A stretch of DNA of 64,000 nt. Source: Balanoglossus misakiensis (taxonomy: Eukaryota > Hemichordata). The notes under the pieces were generated by a model, which had not been told where the DNA came from, ran no database searches, and saw nothing but the letters and a program-made list of their open reading frames with translations. Below are positions 42,901-55,431 of the stretch, piece after piece. The stretch lies in the NCBI GenBank assembly GCA_040954595.2, contig CM082597.2, positions 868,001 through 932,000 on the forward strand, in the 5' to 3' direction. The translations under genes and the position numbers were made by a program. Positions within the stretch are counted from its first letter, which is position 1, and every line of letters starts with the position of its first letter.

Positions 42901-44125
42901 GGTAAAAAGGAGAGGTTGTCTTATCGCAGCACCGAAAGCTACTCACCCAGAACTGAAGCTTCGAGGGTTCGACCAGCGATCGAATTCAGTCTAGCGTGCA
43001 AGTAATCGTGACTGAAGGGAAATAACTTGATTCTAACCTCAGCCGTGGATCGACGAACTTATCACCTGTATACGAGGATAAAACTGATCGGAAAACCTGT
43101 GGAATATTTCTGTTTCAGCGAATGTGACCTCGTTTGGGAACAGCAGAACAGCGAACACCTCGCCGTGTAAATCATCGAGAAAGGATCTAGACCGGAAAAG
43201 AATTTATGTCGGGGAGGAATTTGTTTTACTGAAGAATATTCGGAGAACGTTGTAGTTTATATGGTTTGAACATCGACAAAGGGGGAACGACACGACAGTC
43301 TGTGTGGATGTTTGTACAAAGCTAACAGGTAGGCGTGAGAATCGATCTGCTATTGCTTTAACTGACATTTAAAAGAGTTTGTTTGTTTTATTCAACATTG
43401 AATAAACCCGTCGAAGGTTTTAAGCAAGATGGGTTCTGATGATGTGTCAGGAAAAGGTTGACAGTGTGAAGGGGGAGTTTTTATGAGGGAGGGGGTTTGC
43501 TGGTTTATGTCTGTGAGACGAGGTGGTCATGCACACAGCTGGGACGATGCCCATTCTACTTTTATTGACTGCGTTGGTATACTACGTTATTTGCGCATAG
43601 CAAAATTGTGTTCGATAGTGCAAACAAAATTAAGTAACGCGTCTTTCAGCGAGGTATTCCTACTGCGGTGATGTCAAACAGTAGCGAACAAGTGGTTGAA
43701 TAAATGTTTTCATGTCGCCAGCGCCCGAATGAATGGGTCCCACTGCCGGTAGGAAATCGCTGCAGGGCTAAACTATGCTAAATCGGACAATTTGCGCGAG
43801 AGGTTGTCCCGCTTAGATCAACACAAGTTCGTTCAGACAGAGCGTGGTTTCTTTTAAAAACCTTGCCACATCACAGTGATGACACTGTTCTGCAATAGTT
43901 GTCGGATCAGTGCACCAGCAGAGTGCGGGAGGTTTGGTTTCTTGGCAACTTCGGCGCGCGACGGCCTAGCTTGGTAAATTGGCCCCCTGTTGCGGTTTAT
44001 TAAAGATGATCTTGGGTTTCCAGATAATGAAAATATGAAACCCTTTAGAAGCAATTAATCCCTGGAATGGAGATAGACGCGTTTTTATGTAACTTCATGT
44101 ACTCGAACATTCCGTGTTGGGAGGA

Positions 44126-44142
44126 GGGGGGGGGGGGGGGGG
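44126..44142. repeat. Homopolymer run of 17 G
   Basis: Seventeen consecutive G preceded by GGAGGA; exact length may be unreliable in the assembly. Confidence 0.9.
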
Positions 44143-47036
44143 TAATTTTGCCTAAGTAGAAAGCATAGAGTTTTTGACGCAATGAAAGTGTGGTCTATAT
44201 GAAGTAAGTACAGATTGAGTTCTGACTTTTCAGCACTTTCACGAGAGTGACAATCGTTTTAAGGTTGATCAATCACCCTGCTTTATTTATTGTAACACTG
44301 TTTATTCAAGTGATTTCAGCGAATTGTCTAATTTTAGAGCTTTTTAAGAAGGATTTATCACACTGCTTGTTCGTGCATGAACATTGAAGTCATTTTGACC
44401 CTCGCAGTGTCAATGTATGCAAAGTCACGCGAACTTTACTTGTGGTCGGTTTGAGTGAATTTCTGCGATTTCACGCTGAAGTAAGTAAATTGGCGCCTAT
44501 GTGTCTGTTTCAGCAAGAATCCTTTCAGAGACACTCATCAACTCCCAGTTGACGATTCAACTTCCCGTGTTTACATCTTAAGATTTTGATAAACTGGTGG
44601 TGGTCGACTAAAAGTTAGAACGTGCCTGGGCAGTAGTGGCCAATTTTCGATTTTCAGCTATCACAATGCCGACTGCAGACTTATATGTTGTGTTGATAAG
44701 TTAAATGTTGAACATTTCATTTATAAGTTTAACAAAAGTTGCAAACAAGAGAAACAAGTCAAGCTAATGGAAGTTTAAATATTAAAATTAGGGTTTTCTG
44801 ACATATCTCAATTTTAGCACCTTTTCGGCCCAAAATAGTACTGAGCAACGTTATATATAAATTTGACGTGTCCCTCGTGGGATATATCGTTTCCAAGGAC
44901 ACTGGATGGAACGTGGATCCACAAGCATATGTCAAGTCGTAACGAGCTACCAAGAAATATTGCCTCGTCCTTTTCAGAATGCACAGAAAGGGTTCTCTAT
45001 ACGCGTTAAATGAAAACTTTGAGTCGGTTAACGAAGCATTTTATGAAGAACAACCTCGTGAAAGGGACTACTATTTCAGCTCTTTGTGTTTTAATGATGG
45101 ATCGTAAAATGCTACAAAAGCGGCGAATTGGAATAGTTCCACCTTGGAGCTGAGTTAGTAGAGACTGTCCATGGCGACTTGATTTTATTGTTGGACCAAC
45201 ATCGATAACTCGTGTTGTTGTTGTTTTTTTGTGGAAGACAGTGCTTCAGTTAAGTGAAGCTAAATTGTGTTTTTGATACAAATTCAGTCGATCATAGACA
45301 CTTGGGGAAATAGTAGGTTGATAAAGAAATCTTTATCGGAAATACGTATAGTTGGGTAAAATTTTATGTCGTCACTTCCGGCCAACCGGTCAATGTCGTT
45401 CGCTGGCACCATTATTAAAGTCTACTATGTAGGTCAAATCTAATTGAATCACAACGCTCAGATTGATCAGGTGAGATTATTAGGAGACACATAGCGTTAC
45501 TAGCCACAAGAGCGCGCGGCACTTTAATTTTAAGTGAACGCTTACTGGTATACAGTCACACAGAAGCATTGTGAGCCAAAATCACTTGTCTTCTGTCAAG
45601 ATCACCCCAAAATGTCCCGTCTTCCTGCTATTAAAGCCCACACAATGAAATATAATAAACTGTTTACGGCGATTTGTAGTTGGGGTAGGTAAGCCATAAA
45701 TTCTCCGGACACTACACAATAAAGATAAAATCAACCGCTCTGCGCCAGGCGACAACGTTACCGACCAGGTCACTTTGATGTTTTGTCTGCAATGCGTTGG
45801 TCGGCAAACCAGCGTTTGCTGGCAAGCCGCCAAATTTAAGGACACAGGAAAATTATGAACTGTAAAAATAACCTCCGCCAACCTTCGGTCGTAAATTTTA
45901 GACTGAAACGCCCTCCTTTGTTGTAAGGAAATGGCTCCTTCTATTTGGCCGTGTCCGACATTATTAGCGGGTCTGTTACTTATGTACTACTCCAGTGAAT
46001 GACGCTAGATCGATCGCACATCGCCTTCGAAATATAGTGACCACCCAGAAAAGAATTAATAATGTCCGGCAAAAGGACACCTGGCCATAAAATGAAACCG
46101 AACGCATCACCTTTCTTTAAGACTTTCCGACTGCGAAAGTATTTTGTCCCTCTTGTGCTAAAAGGCATCGTTTTATATTTTTCGGGGCGACAGAGAAAAC
46201 CTCGTGAAACCGCGAAGAAGTTCTACCACTAGAAAATATGAGAAACCATGAGACAACGTACCTCTATCCAAAGGGCACTGTAACTTTATCCATTTTATAG
46301 AACTTGAACAATTCCAGTTTGGTCCAAATGTGTAATTGTACGCACATCAGCCAGACAGATTCTCTGAAAATGAATTAGAAATAAATTCCAAAATTTTAAA
46401 AAAATAGTTCATATTATCCACTTCAAGCTTTTACTAAATTCGTAGGACCATAGCAACATTCAAGGTGCAAGTAATCGTCTGCATTTCATAATTTCGTAAC
46501 AATATAAAGCCTCTTATAACACAACTTAACACGTTCAAGAAGTTATTTTCGAGTAAAAACAACAAACATTTGTAACGCCGAGCTTACATCGTTGTGTTAC
46601 AACTCATTTGCACCCCGTCAATTGATTTCCAATTCACGGTAATTAGCGAAATCGCCTGTAGTTTTTGTTTGGAGATTACGGTCTACCCGACCCCCAATTA
46701 ATTGTTCGCTGTTTTCGAGTTTATTCATCCCGGGGTTATTTTCAGCCCAGGTATAAATAAAAGCGATCCCCAGTCTTTGTTGGTGCATATGGCTCTCATT
46801 AATTACTAGAGTGTCGCATTTTGTAGTGTTACATAGAATCGATTGGGCTGTCGCGATTACAACGCTGGACTAATTGGTCAGACATTCCCATCTGCATTAC
46901 AACCATTAGTCAACAAAAGCCTAGGCTTTCCCACTATTTATATAAATCGATCTGTGGCTTGGCTTGGTGCGATGTGGTGTGGAGTGGCAACAGATAGAAG
47001 TCGTCAGTTGCAGCTTTCAAACTCTGACAAGAGATC

Positions 47037-47133
47037 GAATTCCGAACAGACAACAATTGTTCGGAATTTCGATTTCGAAATTCCGAAGACGCCAGTCTTC
47101 GACTTTGAATAACTGCCCTCCGGGAAGAAAGCC
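47037..47133. repeat. Cluster of nested inverted repeats
   Basis: Arms TTCGGAATTTCG (47060-47071) and CGAAATTCCGAA (47076-47087) form a perfect 12-bp palindrome with a 4-nt loop. GAATTCCGAACA at 47037-47048 is a third, reverse-oriented copy with one base missing. GAAGAC-GCCA-GTCTTC follows at 47085-47100, and CTCCGG...CCGGAG lies just after, at about 47118-47133. Function unknown. Confidence 0.75.
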
Positions 47134-50100
47134 GGAGTCCGCTATTGACACAACTCTGCAGTAAGATTTCTGTAATTTGCCCGGCAGTAAAGCATGCACC
47201 GTACAAAAGCTTGGAGGTTTCCACGGTGGCCAACCGCCCCGTAAACTGTCAGTTTCCATTACGGTCGTGTACAACATGTGTCAGTACCAAAAGATGAGAA
47301 CCCAATTAAGCTTGTTGGTAATGAGGGTAAGGAAGCTAAGACAATTCGTTTGAAAAATTTGAAAACTTCAGAACGACAACTTTGTTTAATGGTAACAGGT
47401 GTTTTGATACTGTAACTTGCAAAAAAGTGAAATCATTCCATTTTGGAAACCTTAACGGAAAGACAAAGAAAAGAAATGCGAACAGGTATGGAAACAATTG
47501 AGTTAAAAGAGACAAAAACGAATTAGCGTGGTCCAAACAATGTGCTATTGTTCTTTTGCAACGGGTGGAAATTTTAGCTAATGGGGTATGTAGCAATCGT
47601 TATCCAAACAGTTGGGATTTTTACACCATTCTTGTTTGTCGTCCAATTTTTATTCATTCTTCGTGACTAGAACCTCCTTAAGAAAATACAACGCAAGAAT
47701 TCGATAACTGAACGCCAAACATGTTTTACTATTCGCGCCACAAATTAGAGCGGACACACAAACACAAAATTGTTTAGCCGCTCAACCAGTCAATTGTGCT
47801 TCGGCGTTCTTGCCTACAAGACGTTGGAGATTTGTAAAAACTACGCTAAATTAGCCCCACACAATGAGGGAACATTGGGGTGACCTTTGACACGTTACAA
47901 GAATGGGTCTCGGCAACAGACAGGCAGAATTGTGAAAGGTAAACGTTTTCGCTTTTTTCAGCTATGTCAAATTTAAAAGTTTTGTACACACAATACATAT
48001 TGAAGTGTTTAATATTCATCACCTTCCAAAACGTAAATTTCCAGTCACAGTTATCGAAAAGTGACAGACAGTCACATCTTGTGATAAAAAGCGCTGGGCG
48101 TATAACGGGCTCGCTCACCAGTGAACTTTAAAATTTGATCCAGTGTTTGTTTATGACTTTTACACAGAATCCCGTCACTCTTATCCTTAAAATTATTTTT
48201 CCTAACACTACAGAACAAAATAAGGGCATTCATTTTTTGGAAAACTGTATCGAAGTTCAATATCCTTTGCATGAAATCCTGCGTGCACGATCAAGTTCTT
48301 CATATATTGATTTAGAAAATCCGGGTCCGGATATTAAAGCAGGTAACAGTCTGTCCTAATCACCTCAATTCTGGAAGTTCCTTGATTGGTTTTCATTCAA
48401 TTATCGGAAAATGTAGCAAGTCATTCTAACTTCTGGGAAAAAATGATTTTCCCTGAACTGTCAACACCGGCGAAGTTGGCATGTTTCGGAATAGTATTGT
48501 TAACTCCAGCGTTTTACGGCGAAATGCACTGTTTTACGGTAGACATAAAATGGTCCACAAATTTGTTCACGGTAGTCTGCAGTTGACCTCGCTAAGTAAT
48601 AGGAGTCACATTTGGAAGAGATGAAATCATAAATCATTAAACGTTAGGTGAAATATTACAATCGCTATGTATTAGCCGGTAATTCGTTTGCTTTGTATAT
48701 TGCCGGTTTCGTATCCGGCGGTGGTACGCCATGTTTCTGCAAGCGGAGATTTCGATAAATGTTTAATGTGAACGAGAAACAGGCGCGTGTGTAAATTGCA
48801 TCGGGTATAAATCAGTCTGTTTTGGGGACAATCCGATCGTTTTGGTGAAAACGCACGAACTCAAGAGAGAAAAGATTGACTTGCTGAAGAACTACAACAA
48901 AAGAAGACGGAAAATTAGCAGAACCTGGACAAGCAGCATAATCTCACGTAACTCACGAAACAGGTGTTTTCGTTTGAAATTATGTCGAGCAAGAGAACCA
49001 CAAAGCGCGTTTATTTACAGTGAGTAGCTTTCAATCAGATTACATTACGCCTGTCGTACGACCCATAATGTGTGTTTGGAGTGGAAAATTCCTCGCGTAT
49101 CGAACTTTATTGTACGCTCTAAAGTGTCGGTTGATTCACCGACGGGAACTTTGAAAGGAATTCAGTAAAACTCACAATTACACGTAAAAACAGGTGCAGA
49201 GAAAACTTCAATTATCAATCTATTGTTCGCTTTTTACAAGTGGTCATCGTGTTGAGTGTTTGCCGCGGAATCTGTGCACCTGAGGTGAGTATTTACCAAG
49301 GCCATATCCTTTTGCATTGTCTCAGTGCAAAAACCGACACTTCATAGTGTCCATTGAACTGTGACCTTGACAAAACACTGCCTCCTTGTTGACTTTCGAG
49401 TTTATTTCATCCCCATCAATGATCCGTGTTACAAAACACTCTGATTTGTAAGAGGGACGCGTTGTTCCGGCCATTTGAGGTGTTAGATGAAAAATACAGA
49501 GGCGACTTGAGACTTTCTGCTATGCAACAGGTGGTCGTCTGTCTATATGCAAATTACAAATGTCAGTAATGGTGGATACTCGCGTATTGTGTAATTCGTA
49601 AGCATAATGTTCGGTGTTTACCTTTCACTAAGTGATTACAGTAACAGAAACATTTTTTCAGTAAAAGACCTTGCACATAAAAGTAGCCAAAAACTCCATC
49701 CAACCAATGAAGTTGACGTGTACGTTGAATGTTTACTAGACAGAGTCGGATTAACTCCAGTCAACACCCTCACGCTTACGTCTCTTCGAGAGCTATTAGC
49801 ATTCTTCAGTGTTGACGGCGTCGTTTATTTGACAAGCAATAACGTACGTGTCCTTATTTTGAGGACTTTACTCACACTCAGCTACTTTGCCCGGACTTGT
49901 TCAACCGTTCCCCGTCATGCAACTAAGTTACGAAGTTCACCAAAACACAAACCGCATGGATGGAAACGTTTGGCGCCCTCACGGGGCCCCAAAAACAGCT
50001 TCAGTCGCAATAGCCCAGTTTCTGGCCAATTTCTGGTTTTCGTACTATAAATGACACCAGAAGTTCAAGTTCATGTATTTTTATACATGATGGTCATACA

Positions 50101-51889
50101 TGTATATTGGATTGAAAAACTTTTGAACAAACGCCTGGCAACCTGTTGTCCAATGTACATGGATAAGCCTAGGTTTAGTCCAATTGCCGGCAACCCTCGG
50201 CCAACCCAGAATGTCCGTGTAGTTTGGATTAATCTAGTTAATCTTATATTTGTGAAACCCCTAGACGCTATACCTGAGACTTTTGACCGCGTGTGTGTCA
50301 CATACCACGTATAGAACCCAACCTCAGCGTTAAAAACTTGTAAAACTTCTGGACCACCGCGCTCGCTGCCCAGAGACGCTCAAGTGCTTTCCGTGTCACG
50401 CCTATCTTGATGTAGGCTCATGACGGGTGCTTTATGGAGTGTACATGAAGTCATAAAAGCAGCCAATAAGTCCATCCACTGATATATTAGTCCAGTTGGC
50501 AAGAGAGCGTCCCCGCAGTGCCCTGTGCCTAGACCGAAACAAAGTTTGCATGTACACCACAGATTTCTAGTTCCCACCGACGGAAATTATAGACTCGGCC
50601 GTGACCGAAACGACTGACAGTGGTATGTAATATTCCATTGTTTTTGTCCGAACGTGTTTTTAAATGTCGTCTGAAACTTTGCTTGTGTGGTACTGAGTGG
50701 GGGCGGGTCACGTCGTTTGGACGCGGTCCGCTAACATTCCTGTACATGCGCGATTCTTCACGCCTTGTGAAGGAACACCTGGTCTAAACCTCGTCGCTTT
50801 GTACACCTGTTTGACCACCCCAGTAACGTCCAATCACTGTAAGATTGTCCTGTTTCAACGGACGAATTGAGGTTTCCCGAATCTATCGAGGCAAATTACA
50901 TTGAAAGTGATCGGTCCACATTGACGGCAATACTATTCTGATGTCTAGCATAGTTTGAATAAGTTTGCTGGCCCTTCAAACGACCAATCGATTTTATAGA
51001 CCAACCGTTCATTCCGCGGAAACACATGATTGAACACTGATTAATATAGTCCCGTTACACTTGTATACACAAGTGACTGTAAAGTGTACGGAGTCGTGAC
51101 ATCGAAGGGCAAGGCTCTTACGGAAAAGATTGAAAAAACAACGATAAAATCCAACTGAATACGGGAGTGTGGATGTCTCCACCGGCGAACGACCAAACCA
51201 ACGGTATCCAAGCGTAGTTCAACACAAACAGCTGTTGACCCACCATGGGTCGCACGACAAGACCTGTAACCCCGACTGAACATCGGAGACTCTACAGTCA
51301 ATGAAAAAAGAGAGACGGAGTCATGACAACGACTCAAGTTCGGCGCCATCTTGATTGCACCTCTCATGATGTAAATGATGGGCAATTTATAACTCGGAAA
51401 ATATTGTCAATATGAGTCATATCGTGTGAACTGGTGAAGATATATCTAATACGTTGCACATCCATACCGAGGTATCTCCCCACCATCGCGTACTATGATT
51501 GTACTACAGATATTCTATAACTGACTTGGTGAAACCCAAGCGTATATTAAAACTTGTGATACAAAAGTATCGACGAATAAACCCTCGTTAGTACACCAGC
51601 ACAGATCACAGTTTAGGTGAAGTTCAACGGTAAGCATTCTACTAACTCACTCGGCATGACCATGAGCTTCTAGTGTTTGAACTATCAGTTTGTAAATTCA
51701 AACTTGACCTTAGTATTGTGAAATATTGAGTGCGTTTAATTGCTCTATAAACAGAGCCATGTGATCGATGTATTGTTAAATCCTATCAGATAAACTCAAA
51801 ATAAGAAATCAATTCTCAACTTCAAACCTCGAGGGGTAAACGGAGGCTGAACTTCAAAATTTCACAAGTGGACGTTTTGTACTTTTTGG

Positions 51890-51949
51890 TGTAAATTGGT
51901 TTGCACTTTACACTTGGACGTCAACAATGATGGATTAAACCAATTTACA
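51890..51949. repeat. 13-bp perfect inverted repeat
   Basis: TGTAAATTGGTTT at 51890-51902 and its exact reverse complement AAACCAATTTACA at 51937-51949, spacer 34 nt. It could be a decayed mobile-element end or a hairpin. Confidence 0.7.
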
Positions 51950-54900
51950 TAGGGGTGTTTGGCGTCAACGCGAGGTTGTTTTCTTTGCGGTTGGCAATGA
52001 AGAACAACACGTACCCCGGGGTTGCCTTTACACCTGTGGTCCCTTCGGAGGACTTCAAGTTTCATCTTGACATTAACATAGAGTGGAGTTGACCAAAAAG
52101 TCATTACTCATGATTATCTTGGCGGTGTGTGTTGTCAACAACGCTAGGATGACAGGCTCCCCCTTCGAAATGTTTGGCGACGACCGTGATGTTGAAGCTC
52201 CATATTTTGGTTCCTACCTACGGGTGAATTCGGTTGCGCTTGGGGTCAGAGGTCACGCGGGTATATTAACAATTGGCCATTGCTATTGGAATCATATCAA
52301 TTTAAAATAAGAAACTTTGTAATCCAGTTATATGTTGTTCTAAACACACACTGTAGGGTGACCATGGAGAATACATACTTTATATTACATTCAAGTTAAG
52401 ATGGCATCAATATATAATTGTCCTAGCGTCAAATATCACCTGCTAATGGCTTCAACGGTGCTGTTTCCGTCATACCTTCATATCTTCCGTGTCGTGGGAG
52501 GGAGGGGACAATTCTGTGTTACATTTTGAATGTTATTCTTTTGCAGTTTTCATTTAATATCCTGTAAAATCAGTTAAACGCGGCAAAAGTACCCAAGGGG
52601 CTCTACGTAATGGGGGATACATTATATATAAGTATGTACCTGTATGTACATATTTATATTGTATATCCTGAAAAGCTGCCATGTCTGGCAAAATTCTTGT
52701 CAGAGCAGCTTTTGAGAGATGGACATATGACATAATGTATGCCTATTTGATTGAAATTGCAACGTTGACATGCACAACCCGTGCAGGTGTTCAATCCCCG
52801 TGTCAACAGACGCGTCGATTTATTTGTCTTGTGTGTTCAATAATCACCCATTACCTCAGTGAGTTATAGTCAATTACTTGAGCTTGTAATATTTACAGTA
52901 ACAGAAGAGACCTAATCTTACTGCTCCAAAAACTACATAGTCCAGTTCGGTAAATAAAACTATGTAACTCTAGCTAAATGTCGAGTACAAACACTTGTCT
53001 TTCGAAGTAGCATTGGTGTCTACGTGGTGCACCGTCAATGTGTTGGCGATTGCCTCATAAATTATTTTTGACTTTACAAGCCCATGGTTCAAGATGCGAA
53101 GAGAATGGACAATTTGGACAAATTTACAATTGATCATTGAATTGAGCGTACTATATACCAAAACTGCTTTACCAGTGGTCAAGAGAGTACATATTAGGAG
53201 ATTGCAAAGTTTATGCAGTCAACCAAAAATTATAGACAACCGTCAGTGACACTTCATCGTCTCATGGTGTCTCACAATAGACCCGTCTGTACAGATATGT
53301 TATCTTTGACTCGTCCAACATTACACTACAACTCCATACTTCAATTTCATGTTTAACACAGACTTGGATATACAGGAATTGACGCCACTGGTCTGGCCTT
53401 TCCGCATAAAACCTTCAAGCTTTGACAAGCGTTCAATACAGTTGGTATCAAAATGTCAACACCACACGGACACGTATTCACGCGACAATTCTCAAAAAAC
53501 GACCTTCACACGGTAGTCTTGTCTAAGGACTGAAAAATAAACGAGCAAAAAATCGATCGCACAGCCTCTTGTCATTTCATTTTCCTTGTAGTTAGTGTTC
53601 ATTAGAATTGTGGCCCGTAAATCTTAAAGAGTAACATATTCTTTTGCCTACTTCTCCCAATGAGCACATTTTGTCGTCTGCCGGAATTCTGTGCTGCCCT
53701 GATCGGCCTACACATAACGGTCGCGGCCATGTCGATTTACATCGACGTATCTGCTTTACCATGCAACAAACCTAATCAAACCGACTTGTAAATCATGCAT
53801 GACGTGCGCTAAACTAGCGCCAGGGGAAGTCAAAACATATAGAATGTCATAATGTCCCGTCAACTTTATGAGAATAAATTGCAACAGCGGTGACACATTA
53901 CGACCGTGCGCCAACCACCTAGTGGTACGAAGTCGGCGAAATGACCACATGGTCACGTTAATGGCGAGGGATTTGAGAATTTATATGACCACCTGTATTT
54001 AGTTTTTAAAATATTTTGGGCAAACTCTGGAAATAATTGACACAAATGGAAACTTAATTCAGTGTAATGGACTTATTTTGGCATGCTAAGTCCAGCTGGC
54101 AAACACCATGACTGAATGGCCGTTTATCGGTGTATCTGTTCTGGCGCGATAAAATTGGCCGAATTCCGCTAGTGGTTGAACGTCCCTCGGACGTTGCCAT
54201 CGACGCTATCAGCGAACAGATTTGGTTTTGGAGTGGAATTGTAAGCAGTGTAATGACATGCTGTACACCATGACGCAGGAAATTAGACAAAGCACGAGCA
54301 AGATTTACAAGACGGTACGTTTAGATCTGACTGTTTAGCGGTTTATGACTTGTGGCCGCCATCTTGTGTCGTCATCTTGGTCGTGCCAACTCATTCTAGA
54401 CAACCAATTAACATCAGTTTTCATCTGTGAGTTTTCTTCACTCTGTCACTCAGACCTTTACTTCACTCTTAATCAAATAAGTATGTCATTTTCAAAATAA
54501 ATTATCCGATAACCGAGTCTATCTGCATCGACGCGGGCATCGGTTGCGATGACAACACTCAAGGATGTGAAGGCGTGTGGAGCTACCCTCTTCATCATAT
54601 ACAATGGATCTATTATACTTGACTCATATTACTGTTCTTTGTCTGGTCCGAGTAATATTTATATTGGCAGAGATTTAGATTCTATCATTCTACGGACTGA
54701 ACTGAATTAAACTAGAAAGTCAATTAATCATAAAATGCACATAAACTCAAAAACTTCTCAGGAACGTGTATGCAAGCATAGGTTGTCACTGATCTCGAAC
54801 TTACACCTAGCTATCTCACCGTTTAAAGTAAAAATACATGCATACTTGCCCTGTTTGTTAGAACCTCAGAGCTTGCAAAAATCAATTCAGAGGACCCATT

Positions 54901-55431
54901 ACTGAAGCAGGGATTAGCACAGTCGCGACAGCGTCCAACAATTGATCTGTAATGATGATCTATAGAAAATCCAGGTCACGCAAACCTTCAAATTACTTTT
55001 GAAATATTCTAATGACTTGCTAAACACAAAGCTATCGAATTCGACATCGTAAAAACAGGGATTAAAAATAAATAATATTCAGATAAACTCTACATTTAGT
55101 CCAGGCGCTATCTTGCCGTGTTGGGGGAGCTTAAGTGTGATTAATTAAGTACCATTAAAGTCAATTACTGCAATCCTCTTAATCCTCGGAGGGCAGAAAA
55201 CAGATTAAGCACGAATTAGCCGATACATGAGATCGATCGACCATTACTGGACGCTTAATGAGCAAATGATACTGGGTTGTCACCATGCGGTCTGCCAATT
55301 CTCCGTCAACTTGGTGAGGTCTCATATTCGGTAGTCAGTAAGCTTTCCTTGTACAAAAACAAATATTGTTGCTTGTAAGAAGCTTTTAATGATATAATTC
55401 CTTTCTCTTTCCTCGACAGAATTAAACCAAA

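Larger units (their letters stand above)
35675..55419. other. Gene-poor region of about 20 kb upstream of the GPR156-like receptor
   Basis: No exon or RNA gene could be supported. Contents seen: 3-prime UTR of the GT32-like gene at the left, TCTG/GACA microsatellites at 37.1, 37.5 and 39.9 kb, a 17-nt G run at 44.1 kb, a cluster of inverted repeats at 47.04-47.13 kb and a 13-bp inverted repeat at 51.9 kb. Many TAATTA-rich stretches are present. Because the receptor's first coding exon is preceded by a splice acceptor (55419), part of this span is probably its long 5-prime UTR intron(s) and distal regulatory DNA. Open frames of 60-147 codons here (for example 49607-50050) look like chance. Confidence 0.5.

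Noticed and set aside
49607-50050. 147-codon plus-strand open frame in the gene-poor block
   Set aside because: No signal peptide, domain or splice support; the low-complexity Ser/Pro/Lys end looks like untranslated DNA.
52083-52310. Possible secreted peptide with a hydrophobic start
   Set aside because: The frame begins with GTG. The internal ATG would give a weak signal peptide and no recognisable mature part.
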